DNA of 8,937 bases from Candidatus Nitrosopelagicus sp. (GCA_018691945.1 JABHJJ010000100.1:1-8937), one strand, 5' to 3'. Positions 1 to 6,999 are shown, numbered from the stretch's first letter. Program-made: numbers and translations. The notes: generated by a model not told the origin, from the letters alone.

Positions 1-959
1 CTGAAATGCTTTTCTAATTTTGTACATGCATTGCTTAATTCTTTATATGACTTTGGCATCTCTCTCTTTAGTAATTCAACATTCTTTCCTGTTCTAACTC
101 CTGCAACAACATCTTCACCTTGAGCATTTGTTAGGTATTCTCCTTCAATCTCTTTTTTACCATTATGTCCATTTCTTGTAAATACAACTCCTGTTGCACT
201 ATCATCTCCCATGTTTCCAAAGACCATTGTAACTATATTCACTGCGGTTCCATTTGCAATGTCTTTAGTAATTCCATTCTTTTCTCGATAAACAACTGCT
301 CTTTCTCCCATCCAGCTTTTAAAAACAGCCTCGATTGCCAATCCCAATTGTTCGTTTGGTGTATCTGGGAATTTTCTCTTTGTATGATCTTCGCAAATTT
401 TCTTGTACTGTGAGACAATTTTTTTCAATGATTTTACGTTTAGTTTACTGTCATCTGATACTTCTTGTTTCTTTTTTGCAGAATTTAAAACATAATCAAA
501 TTTTTCATCGTTTACCCCAAAAACAACCTTACCGAATAATTGAATAAATCTCCTATACGAATCCCATGAAAATCGCGGATTCTTAGTTTGTTGTGCAAAT
601 CCCTCTACTGTTTTTTCATTTAATCCTAAATTCAAAATCGTATCCATCATTCCTGGCATTGAAATTGCAGCGCCGGAACGAACTGAAACTAAAAGTGGAT
701 TTTTTATTGAATTCCATTTTTTTCCTGTCTTTTTTTCCATCTTTACAATATTTTTCATTACTTGTGGCATCACATCTTTTGGAAGTTTTTTACCATTGTC
801 ATAGTATTTGTTACAAACTTCAGTTGTTATTGTAAATCCCGATGGTACTGGAAGTTTTAGGCGTGTCATCTCGCTTAATCCTGCACCTTTTCCGCCTAGA
901 AGCATTCTGTTTTTGCTATCGGCTTCTTCAAATGCGTAAACCGGCTTGCTTTTTACCAT
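1..959 (-). CDS. ppdK: Pyruvate phosphate dikinase, N-terminal part (cut by window edge)
   Basis: The enzyme interconverts pyruvate + ATP + Pi and phosphoenolpyruvate + AMP + PPi; in an autotrophic archaeon it would feed gluconeogenesis from pyruvate. The 319 visible codons cover the N-terminal ATP-binding (ATP-grasp) part of a protein usually near 880-900 aa. Visible family motifs are LGGKGAGLSEMT (residues 21-32), LPVPSGFTITTE (36-47), VSVRSGAAISMPGMMDTILN (91-110) with the nucleotide-binding Arg, TGVVFTRN (256-263), and GEYLTNAQGEDVVAG (283-297) with the Glu and Gln that contact ATP in characterised PPDKs. The swivelling phospho-His domain and the PEP-binding barrel lie off the left edge. 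The start ATG (957-959) is 16 nt after the tpiA stop with no clear Shine-Dalgarno, so translation probably depends on the upstream genes or on an internal transcript start. The reading frame is intact. PEP synthase is less likely, because these motifs are the PPDK versions. Confidence 0.95.
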   Translation of the reverse strand, partial: MVKSKPVYAFEEADSKNRMLLGGKGAGLSEMTRLKLPVPSGFTITTEVCNKYYDNGKKLPKDVMPQVMKNIVKMEKKTGKKWNSIKNPLLVSVRSGAAISMPGMMDTILNLGLNEKTVEGFAQQTKNPRFSWDSYRRFIQLFGKVVFGVNDEKFDYVLNSAKKKQEVSDDSKLNVKSLKKIVSQYKKICEDHTKRKFPDTPNEQLGLAIEAVFKSWMGERAVVYREKNGITKDIANGTAVNIVTMVFGNMGDDSATGVVFTRNGHNGKKEIEGEYLTNAQGEDVVAGVRTGKNVELLKREMPKSYKELSNACTKLEKHF

Positions 960-975
960 GCAAAAATTTGTCGAT

Positions 976-1638
976 TTACTGGCTTTTTAAACCCTTACAA
1001 AATTCGGAGATTATTTTTTCCCAATCTTTTGCTTTGACGATTCCACTTGCAACAAGAATTCCTTTCGATCCCAGTTCTTTTGCTTTTGAGACATCTTGAC
1101 CTGAAACAATTCCTGCACCGCACAAAAGTTTTGTAGAATTCTTTGCATTTTTTACAGCTTGGACTGCATTTGTTATTAGTGCTGGTCTCTCTGTAGAAAT
1201 TGCTCGACCTGTTCCAATTAGTTCAGGTGGTTCTATTGCGATAAATGTTGGATTAAGTTTTACATATTTTCTTACCTCGTTGACGTTTTTAACACATAGA
1301 ACTGTTTTGAGTTTTAACTTTTGTAATCGTTTGATTAAAGATGTTATCTCTTTTTCAGAAATTCTATGTTCACTATGATTAATGATCGAACCTGAAATTT
1401 TTGATTTTTTTACAATCTCGGGAACCATAAATCCCGTTGTACTGCCAACTTTCTTGTTATCTACATGCTGTGCTAAAACTGTAATCTTGAATTTTGTAAT
1501 TAATGGAATGAGATGGTGTGGGGGTGCAATTGCAATTGGCACTTTATATTTTCTTGAAACTTTCTCTGCAGTCTTTGCAATCTTGATAATCTTCTCTCCT
1601 GCAATTTCATCGTAATTTTTACAATTTATGATAAACAT
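976..1638 (-). CDS. tpiA: Triosephosphate isomerase (archaeal type)
   Basis: Interconverts glyceraldehyde-3-phosphate and dihydroxyacetone phosphate in the cytoplasm, in the gluconeogenic direction in this kind of organism. At 220 aa it has the short archaeal TIM length (bacterial and eukaryotic enzymes are about 250). Active-site residues are present: N5 and K7 in INCKNY, the electrophilic H88 in INHSEHR, the catalytic base E136 in IAIEPPELIGTG (also the mobile loop 6), and the phosphate-binding stretch LLCGAGIVSG (171-180). The frame is open upstream to an ATG at 1671, adding 11 residues and a 32-nt overlap with the preceding gene. I prefer the ATG at 1636-1638 because the protein then begins MFIINCKNY, as archaeal TIMs do, and an AGGA lies 6 nt upstream. 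The start sits 1 nt after the SemiSWEET stop, suggesting translational coupling. Pairing with ppdK downstream is functionally coherent. Confidence 0.95.
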   Translation of the reverse strand: MFIINCKNYDEIAGEKIIKIAKTAEKVSRKYKVPIAIAPPHHLIPLITKFKITVLAQHVDNKKVGSTTGFMVPEIVKKSKISGSIINHSEHRISEKEITSLIKRLQKLKLKTVLCVKNVNEVRKYVKLNPTFIAIEPPELIGTGRAISTERPALITNAVQAVKNAKNSTKLLCGAGIVSGQDVSKAKELGSKGILVASGIVKAKDWEKIISEFCKGLKSQ

Positions 1639-1639
1639 C

Positions 1640-1927
1640 TTATTTCCTAATTGATTCGGAGAGTTTCTCATATTTTAGCTTCATTATGAGAACTGTCATT
1701 GTTAGAAACATTGCTGCAATATTTACTCCAATAATGTATATGTCATCTACCTCAATTCCATAAACAAGCCATAATGCGGCTCCTGCAAATATTGCTATAA
1801 CTAAATATTTTGAAACATCTTCCAATTTCTTCGTTTTATATCCTTGAATAATCTGAGGCACCCAGCCTATCAAGATCAATATTCCTGCTAATATTGCAAC
1901 TATTCCTAATGTAATTTCGTCTAACAT
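1640..1927 (-). CDS. SemiSWEET/PQ-loop small membrane protein
   Basis: A 95-aa integral membrane protein with three predicted helices (about residues 5-25, 40-57 and 62-82), the size and topology of a single SemiSWEET half-transporter, which in characterised bacteria dimerises to carry sugars. The PQ-loop signature GWVPQIIQGYKTKKLEDVS (21-39) ends helix 1. ALWLVYG (51-57) in helix 2 and GVNIAAM (67-73) in helix 3 carry a Trp and an Asn at positions resembling the SemiSWEET substrate pocket. The short tail is basic. It starts 2 nt after the polB stop and ends 1 nt before the tpiA start, so it is embedded in the run. Family membership is well supported. The substrate is unknown, and other PQ-loop carriers with non-sugar cargo exist. 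Confidence 0.85.
   Translation of the reverse strand: MLDEITLGIVAILAGILILIGWVPQIIQGYKTKKLEDVSKYLVIAIFAGAALWLVYGIEVDDIYIIGVNIAAMFLTMTVLIMKLKYEKLSESIRK
1645..1648 (-). promoter_or_regulatory. Shine-Dalgarno (AGGA) deciding the tpiA start
   Basis: On the minus strand, AGGA lies 6 nt before the ATG at 1638, inside the last codons of the SemiSWEET gene. It supports the shorter tpiA start over the ATG at 1671. It is the clearest Shine-Dalgarno seen among the internal genes of this run. Confidence 0.55.
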
Positions 1928-1929
1928 AT

Positions 1930-4488
1930 CTAATTCCAGAAAAATTGGTCCAACCCTGTTTGTTTTGGCTTTCCAAGTATTGTGTCAAAGTCCAAGTCCA
2001 TCGATGATGTAATTTGTTCTAAGGTACTTTCCATAAACTCCATATACTTTCCAGAATCAATTTCAGCTTGTTTTGCCAGTTCCACTGGTTTTACGCCTGG
2101 TTTGTTGAGTATTTTAACATATGATATGATGTCTCCTTTTTTTATTTCTCTAGTTGTTTCAAGTTGTTTTGCAGCTCGTATGTGTTGTGGAATTGTTTTT
2201 ACATATTCTGATGGTGCTTTACTAAGTGTCACATTGAATGTTAATTCTTTTAATGGAATGCTCTTCTCTTGTACTCGTTTTGCATATTCTGCAATTTTTT
2301 CACTAACCTGTTTTTTTGCATTTTCGAACTGATCTTTATCTTGAACCTTTGCTAATACATCTAATAATTCATAAAATAATGTCTTGATGAATGGAGGTGT
2401 ATGTGATTTCTTTCCTGTTAATCCTTTGACATCAACTTTTCCATCTTTTGTAACTCCAAAATAATTTTTCTTCCTATTACTCAATACTACATATCTGTAA
2501 TTTTTCTCTACTTCTAATTCTACGCCATGATCTTTTTTTGCTAGTTTTATAACATCTTCAATTTGCTGTGTGGTTGGATTTTTTACAAAAAGTGAATCTG
2601 TGTCTCCATACAACACCTCTAATTCTACACCTTTACATTTTTCAATTGTATCCATGATGATGTATCTTCCTAATGCTGTAGTTGCTTCTGCTGCTGGAAG
2701 GAAGTATAATGGAAATATCTCTGCTCCCATCACGCCATAGCTTGCATTAAGAATAACTTTCAATGCTTGACTTACTACAGTATACAGCTGTCTTTGTTCA
2801 TCTGTAATATTTTCTTTTTTTGAAAGGCTTTTGTAATAATTTACACGTAAATCTCGCAATGAACCAATAATTAATGATGTCAATCCATTCTTCTTTGTAC
2901 ATGCCCAATGAGATGTGCCTGGTATTCCATTTTTCTTACATTCTTCATGTGGGCATCTTACTGTTTCATACGATAAATTATTCACTTTGATTATGCTTGG
3001 ATACAGACTTGCAAAATCCATTACTGTGACATCAAAATGAACTCCCTCTACTGGTTCTATCACTAATCCTCCTCGATATTTTTTATCCTTGATCACTGCA
3101 TCATTTGCTACTCCTGAAGATTTTTTTTCAATTTCATCCCGTCTTGGAATTAGAAAATTATTTTTTCGATGTTCATAATAAAGCAGACTACGAATCCATT
3201 GTGATACTCCCATTCTTGAAATATCGTCAATTGGCATTCTTGCAATTCTTGTAATTACAACTAGTAAATTCATGAGTAAATCTTCGTTAAAGCTTGTTAA
3301 CTTGTATGTTAGATATGCATCATTCTGACAATACTTTGCAATTTGATAATATGTCATATTGTCAATCTCTACACCATAATCCATTTTCTGTTCTCCCAAA
3401 ACTCCTTTTGAGACACTGTTAAGAGAAAAGTCATTATATTTTTGTGAAAATACGTAAATCTGAAAAGCTTTATTTGAAAAAGTTCGATACAAATCTAGGT
3501 GTACCCCTTTAGTTAATGTTGCAGAATCTCTCATCATGTAAAGTGGATTTACATCATCTGTAATTCCAAGTCTTTTTGCACGATTGTACAAATAAGGAAG
3601 ATCAAAACCATCTCCATTGTATGTAATTAGGACTGGATATTTTTTTACTAACTCGAACGAATCTTCAATTAATTTTCTCTCTTGATCCTTTTCATAAAAT
3701 ACTACTTCGATATTTTTATCTAAATCATTTACTCCTTCCTCAATTCCATCTCTTCTTAAAACAAAAACTTTCTTTATCCCGTCACTTCCTTCAAATCCTA
3801 CGGCTGTGACCTTTTTTTCTGCAATTTTGGCATCTGGTAGTCTTCCGTCTGTTTCTACTTCTATATCCAAACTTATTCTTCTAATTTTTGGTATAGGTTG
3901 GTTTAGAAGTTCTGCCCAGTTCGAAACCTCTTCTTGAAATTGTTTTGTATCTGTCATACCTGTATTTGCTAATTTATCCCAAAGCAAACTTTTCATGGCT
4001 AATCTAGTCTCATCTGACATTTCAAAATCATGTGGAATTATCTTATCATTTTCAATCTTGTAGTATTTCCCAATAATTAGTGAATTATCATAAAGATAAT
4101 TCTCATAATATTTAATATCGGACTCCCATGATTCTACCACATTTCTGATACTTTGTGTAGTCTGTGTTCCTCCTATTGCCAATGGGTCTGCTACAATAAT
4201 TTTTGAAACTTGAATTTCTTTGTCCTTGAGTGTATCAATTTTCTTTACAGTCTTAATTTCTATAACATCTTCTCGTTCTGATAAGAATTCTAAATCTTCT
4301 GTTGCCATTTTTGAAAAACAATAGGGTTGGTGACCGGTTTTATCTTCCCATAGATAGATTTTTTGTGATTCTGGATTGTAAAATTTAAGACTAACTTTTT
4401 TTGTTTTTCCAATATATGATGCAGAAATTAATAGTGAATTTGGTATATTTGCTACTTCGTCTTGTTTAAAATCTTCAACTGCTTCCAT
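1930..4488 (-). CDS. polB: Family B DNA polymerase with 3'-5' exonuclease
   Basis: Template-directed DNA polymerase with proofreading, acting in replication and/or repair. Numbering from the chosen Met (852 aa): Exo I SLDIE (D208, E210), Exo II YNGDGFD (N291, D296), Exo III YCQND (Y386, D390), motif A DFASLYPSII (D491), motif B K577-x3-N581-x2-YG, motif C YGDTDS (627-632), and KKNYFG (673-678). All catalytic residues are present, so both activities should work. C512, C517 and C530 lie between motifs A and B. The C-terminus ends QTGLDQFFWN, a canonical PIP box (QxxLxxFF) for the PCNA sliding clamp. The frame opens 12 codons further up (ATG at 4524), overlapping the deaminase gene by 34 nt. I chose 4488 because it leaves the 1-2 nt spacing seen at the next two junctions and the protein then starts MEAVEDFKQ; no strong Shine-Dalgarno settles it. 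Confidence 0.96.
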   Translation of the reverse strand: MEAVEDFKQDEVANIPNSLLISASYIGKTKKVSLKFYNPESQKIYLWEDKTGHQPYCFSKMATEDLEFLSEREDVIEIKTVKKIDTLKDKEIQVSKIIVADPLAIGGTQTTQSIRNVVESWESDIKYYENYLYDNSLIIGKYYKIENDKIIPHDFEMSDETRLAMKSLLWDKLANTGMTDTKQFQEEVSNWAELLNQPIPKIRRISLDIEVETDGRLPDAKIAEKKVTAVGFEGSDGIKKVFVLRRDGIEEGVNDLDKNIEVVFYEKDQERKLIEDSFELVKKYPVLITYNGDGFDLPYLYNRAKRLGITDDVNPLYMMRDSATLTKGVHLDLYRTFSNKAFQIYVFSQKYNDFSLNSVSKGVLGEQKMDYGVEIDNMTYYQIAKYCQNDAYLTYKLTSFNEDLLMNLLVVITRIARMPIDDISRMGVSQWIRSLLYYEHRKNNFLIPRRDEIEKKSSGVANDAVIKDKKYRGGLVIEPVEGVHFDVTVMDFASLYPSIIKVNNLSYETVRCPHEECKKNGIPGTSHWACTKKNGLTSLIIGSLRDLRVNYYKSLSKKENITDEQRQLYTVVSQALKVILNASYGVMGAEIFPLYFLPAAEATTALGRYIIMDTIEKCKGVELEVLYGDTDSLFVKNPTTQQIEDVIKLAKKDHGVELEVEKNYRYVVLSNRKKNYFGVTKDGKVDVKGLTGKKSHTPPFIKTLFYELLDVLAKVQDKDQFENAKKQVSEKIAEYAKRVQEKSIPLKELTFNVTLSKAPSEYVKTIPQHIRAAKQLETTREIKKGDIISYVKILNKPGVKPVELAKQAEIDSGKYMEFMESTLEQITSSMDLDFDTILGKPKQTGLDQFFWN

Positions 4489-4490
4489 GT

Positions 4491-5009
4491 CTATTCTTTT
4501 GTGGCAATCATTTTTCCTGTCCATTTGTTAATACTTTCATTATTTAAAATCTTAATCTCAACTCCTGCTTCTTTTATCAAATCATAATTTGTTTCTGAGT
4601 ATTCATCAAGACACACAAATTTTTTAATTCCAATAGTTATCGCCATTTTTGTACATTCTAAACAAGGAACAAATGTGGAATACAAAATTGCTCCTTTTGC
4701 TCCTGCCTCTATGCCTAAAATTGCACAATGCATTATTGCATTGGCCTCCGCATGATTACATACGCATCTTTCAAGCCCTTCTCCTGATTTTATTTTTCCA
4801 TCCATTCGATCTTTACATCGTTGACACCCTCCTTCAAAACAATTTTTGATTCCTGGCGGTGTTCCATTATATCCTGTTGCAAGTTGTCTATGGTCTCTCA
4901 CAATTACTGCTCCCACGCTTCTTGTCACACAGTTTGATCTTAATGATGCAAGTTTTGCTTGAAGCATGAAATATTCATCCCATTCAGGTCTCTCAAAACC
5001 ATTGTGCAT
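4491..5009 (-). CDS. Zinc-dependent deoxycytidylate (dCMP) deaminase
   Basis: Predicted to convert dCMP to dUMP, the precursor for thymidylate synthesis. The 172-aa protein has the family layout: RPEWDEYFMLQA (7-18), RSVGAVIVRD (30-39), TGYNGTPPG (45-53), the zinc/proton-shuttle motif HAEAN (H86, E88) and PCLECTK (C116, C119) supplying the other zinc ligands. Additional cysteines at 57, 61, 64, 82 and 84, including GGCQRCK, resemble the extra structural zinc site known in some dCMP deaminases such as phage T4's. TGYNGTPPG and the N-terminal RPEWDEYF favour dCMP deaminase over cytidine, tRNA-adenosine or riboflavin-pathway deaminases. It is the first gene of the minus-strand run, with a TATA-like box about 26 nt before the ATG and no Shine-Dalgarno, so it is probably leaderless. 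Placement directly before polB links precursor supply with DNA synthesis. Confidence 0.93.
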   Translation of the reverse strand: MHNGFERPEWDEYFMLQAKLASLRSNCVTRSVGAVIVRDHRQLATGYNGTPPGIKNCFEGGCQRCKDRMDGKIKSGEGLERCVCNHAEANAIMHCAILGIEAGAKGAILYSTFVPCLECTKMAITIGIKKFVCLDEYSETNYDLIKEAGVEIKILNNESINKWTGKMIATKE

Positions 5010-5030
5010 GTAAATTATTTAATTTGCCAC

Positions 5031-5038
5031 CATATAAC
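5031..5038 (-). promoter_or_regulatory. TATA-like box for the dCMP deaminase run
   Basis: The minus strand reads GTTATATG, centred about 26 nt upstream of the deaminase ATG. Archaeal TATA boxes sit about 26 nt before the transcription start, so transcription would begin at or next to the ATG, giving a leaderless mRNA. This is inferred from position and sequence only. Confidence 0.5.
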
Positions 5039-5045
5039 CTCTAAG

Positions 5046-5058
5046 TGACTTTTAGTCA
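5046..5058. promoter_or_regulatory. Short inverted repeat between two divergent TATA boxes
   Basis: TGACT-TTT-AGTCA, with 5-bp arms, lies between the two opposing TATA-like boxes of the 89-bp region separating the deaminase run from the helicase gene. It could bind a dimeric regulator affecting both promoters. The arms are short enough to occur by chance in AT-rich DNA. Confidence 0.25.
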
Positions 5059-5066
5059 ATTGTAAA

Positions 5067-5075
5067 TATTATAAG
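5067..5075 (+). promoter_or_regulatory. TATA-like box for the helicase gene
   Basis: TATTATAAG, centred about 27 nt before the helicase ATG at 5099, with no Shine-Dalgarno in between. Position and composition suit a leaderless archaeal promoter. Confidence 0.5.
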
Positions 5076-5098
5076 ATATGTGACTATTATCTCAACTT

Positions 5099-6601
5099 AT
5101 GGGATCAGGTTACTATGAACATAGACTGATTAAAGCGAATTCTATTGAGCTACGTGATTATCAGACGAATCTTGCAAATGATGCAAAAAATGAAAACTCG
5201 TTAGTTGTTCTGCCTACCGGACTTGGTAAAACCACAATTGCATTACAAGTTATGGCTCATATCTTATCTCAAAATAAAGGCGGTGTTTTACTTTTAGCAC
5301 CTACTCGTGTACTTGTCAATCAACACTTTGACTTTCTTAAAAAAAATCTACTGTTAGATGATATTGGAATTGTAACGGGTGAGGATTTGATAAACAAGCG
5401 TAAAAAATCCTGGATGAATAGCGTGATATGTGCCACCCCTGAAATTACTCGTAACGATCTAGAACGAAACATGATTGATACTGAACAGTTTAGCCTTGTG
5501 ATATTTGATGAGGCTCATAGAGCCGTCGGAGATTATGCATACACTGGAATTGCAAATCATTTCAAAGAAAAATCTCTCATACTTGGAATGACTGCAACAC
5601 TTCCTAGTGAGAAAGCAAAGGCTACAGAAATTATTGTATCTCTTGGAATACAAAACATCTTGCAAAGAACTGATGAGAGTCCTGATGTTCAACCATATAT
5701 TCAAAAAACACATACTGAATGGATTATGGTTGATTTGCCCCCTGAAATGAAAGCAATTCAAAAATGTCTCCAACTTGCATTAGATGAAAGATATACAACT
5801 TTGAGAAAAAATGGAATTCAAATTGGACAGAATCAATCTTTATCGACATTACTTCGGATTCGGCAGTATGTATTAACACAAAATCGTATCTCTGCAAAAC
5901 CATTATTCACTGCAATTCGAGTCACATATGCATTAAACATTTTTGAAGCTCATGGTGTCACATCTTTTCTAAAATTCTGTAATAGAACTAAGGCAAAAAA
6001 GGGTGTAGGGATTAAAGATCTTTTTGAAAAGGATCTAAATTTTATGCGAGCTGTAGAATTGGCAAATTTTGCAAAATCTCACGGCATTGAACATTCTAAA
6101 CTACCAAAACTAAAAGAAATTATTTCTTCAGTTAAAGATAAAGTCTTAATTTTTACAAGTTATCGAGATTCTGTCAATGTTATAAATGAAACACTACAAA
6201 AGATGGAGATTAATTCTGAAATTTTAATTGGAAAATCAGGTGATACTGGATTAAAGCAAGAAAAACAGATTGAAACTGTTCAAAAATTCCGAGATGGATT
6301 AACCAAAGTTCTTGTTGCAACTCGTGTTGGTGAAGAAGGCTTAGATATCTCTGAAGTAAATTTGGTAATTTTTTATGACAATGTTCCAAGCTCAATTCGT
6401 TTCATTCAAAGAAAAGGTAGAACAGGAAGGAAGACCGAAGGTCGATTGGTTGTGTTAATTGCAAAAGATACCATTGATGAAGTATACTATCACATAGGCC
6501 AAAGAAAAATTAAATCTGCCAAATTAATGGGGGATAAATTATCAAAAAAACTTGAAAACGATGAATTAAATTCTGTTGAATCTCTAGACAGTTTTCTCTA
6601 G
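5099..6601 (+). CDS. Hef/FANCM-family DEAH helicase, helicase-only form
   Basis: ATP-dependent superfamily 2 DNA helicase of the Hef/FANCM/Mph1 type, expected to remodel stalled forks and branched DNA. Motifs in order: LRDYQ (18-22), Walker A LPTGLGKT (38-45), APTRVLVNQH (67-76), CATPEIT (111-117), Walker B FDEAHRA (136-142), MTATLPS (164-170), VLIFTSYRDSV (349-359), VLVATRVGEEGLDI (404-417) and the arginine-finger motif QRKGRTGR (437-444). Between the two RecA domains lies the family-specific helical insert (about 200-340) beginning TEWIMVDLPPEM. At 500 aa it stops where euryarchaeal Hef (about 760 aa) continues into an XPF-like nuclease, so any nuclease must be a separate protein. The tail SVESLDSFL resembles a degenerate PCNA-binding motif. 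It starts from a probable leaderless promoter and converges on the next gene, sharing a CTAG stop. Confidence 0.92.
   Translation: MGSGYYEHRLIKANSIELRDYQTNLANDAKNENSLVVLPTGLGKTTIALQVMAHILSQNKGGVLLLAPTRVLVNQHFDFLKKNLLLDDIGIVTGEDLINKRKKSWMNSVICATPEITRNDLERNMIDTEQFSLVIFDEAHRAVGDYAYTGIANHFKEKSLILGMTATLPSEKAKATEIIVSLGIQNILQRTDESPDVQPYIQKTHTEWIMVDLPPEMKAIQKCLQLALDERYTTLRKNGIQIGQNQSLSTLLRIRQYVLTQNRISAKPLFTAIRVTYALNIFEAHGVTSFLKFCNRTKAKKGVGIKDLFEKDLNFMRAVELANFAKSHGIEHSKLPKLKEIISSVKDKVLIFTSYRDSVNVINETLQKMEINSEILIGKSGDTGLKQEKQIETVQKFRDGLTKVLVATRVGEEGLDISEVNLVIFYDNVPSSIRFIQRKGRTGRKTEGRLVVLIAKDTIDEVYYHIGQRKIKSAKLMGDKLSKKLENDELNSVESLDSFL
6544..6550 (-). terminator. Candidate U-tract terminator for the small membrane-protein gene
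   Basis: Seven consecutive T on the minus strand, about 50 nt past the stop at 6598, lying inside the helicase 3' end. Archaeal termination commonly uses such U-runs without a hairpin. An A-run in Lys-rich coding sequence could look the same. Confidence 0.3.
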
Positions 6602-6924
6602 GAATCATCTTTTTTATCTCCGCCCGGTCCTAACATCTCTTCAGGTTTGACATCGTTATCCCATGTCCCTCTAATACCCTTGACTAGCAAAATTCCGCCT
6701 GCAGCCAGAATTCCAATAACTGCGACAAATATCAAATTCCTACTTTGTAGCTGCTCATCACAATCGACCTTTACTGCAACATTTTCATCTGTATACTCAT
6801 AACATTCTGAAAATTCTTTTGTTTGAACTGTGATGTCTTGATACTGACTTCCAAATACTGCCATGACAATAAATCCAACAGATAATACTACAACCCCGAT
6901 CATGACAAAACGTATGTCGCTCAT
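6598..6924 (-). CDS. Small two-helix membrane protein, unknown function
   Basis: I do not recognise this 108-aa protein. It has two hydrophobic segments (about residues 5-24 and 64-82) separated by a polar loop of about 40 residues with two cysteines (C41, C55) that could form a disulphide if the loop is extracytoplasmic. The tail is short, charged and Gly/Asp/Lys-rich. With both termini predicted on the same side, it is a hairpin membrane protein. The first segment could be mistaken for a signal peptide but has no obvious cleavage site. It starts from a TATA-like box at about -26, with a perfect 15-bp palindrome between that box and the ATG, and is divergent from the large repeat protein, so the two may be co-regulated. 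It ends on the CTAG shared with the helicase stop. Hydropathy, a sensible start and promoter placement argue for a real gene. Confidence 0.8.
   Translation of the reverse strand: MSDIRFVMIGVVVLSVGFIVMAVFGSQYQDITVQTKEFSECYEYTDENVAVKVDCDEQLQSRNLIFVAVIGILAAGGILLVKGIRGTWDNDVKPEEMLGPGGDKKDDS
6610..6615 (+). terminator. Candidate U-tract terminator for the helicase gene
   Basis: Six consecutive T begin 9 nt after the helicase stop, overlapping the Lys-Asp-rich tail codons of the opposing gene. It is the only T-run immediately downstream, and no stable hairpin precedes it. Confidence 0.35.
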
Positions 6925-6939
6925 TGTGTAATTTACACA
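6925..6939. promoter_or_regulatory. Perfect 15-bp palindrome, candidate operator
   Basis: TGTGTAA-T-TTACACA: 7-bp arms around one central base, directly abutting the ATG of the small membrane-protein gene (positions -1 to -15). Lying between the TATA-like box and the presumed start of transcription, a bound dimeric winged-helix or Lrp-type repressor would block initiation. The site is seen directly; its role is inferred. Confidence 0.5.
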
Positions 6940-6944
6940 TGGAG

Positions 6945-6954
6945 AATATTTTAA
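6945..6954 (-). promoter_or_regulatory. TATA-like box for the small membrane-protein gene
   Basis: The minus strand reads TTAAAATATT, centred about 26 nt upstream of the ATG at 6924. It suits a leaderless archaeal promoter, and the 15-bp palindrome lies just downstream of it. Confidence 0.45.
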
Positions 6955-6992
6955 TGAATTTGTGAAATTTGCTTTAATTTTCTAGAAAAAGC

Positions 6993-6999
6993 GTATATT
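6993..6999 (+). promoter_or_regulatory. TATA-like box for the DUF3892/repeat protein gene
   Basis: GTATATT, preceded by an A-rich run, is centred about 27 nt before the ATG at 7023, with no Shine-Dalgarno between. It suggests a leaderless mRNA and supports the chosen start. Confidence 0.5.

Noticed and set aside
165..1099. Several 70-85 codon plus-strand open frames across 165-1099
   Set aside because: They lie opposite the well-supported ppdK and tpiA genes, and their products are Phe/Leu/Ser-rich with no family resemblance.
1639..1671. Upstream ATG extension of tpiA (11 extra residues)
   Set aside because: The extension has no counterpart in archaeal TIMs, overlaps the SemiSWEET gene, and the downstream ATG has a good AGGA.
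5459..5773. A 104-codon minus-strand open frame opposite the helicase
   Set aside because: It is antisense to the conserved helicase motifs, and its Cys/Phe/Ser-rich product has no recognisable features.
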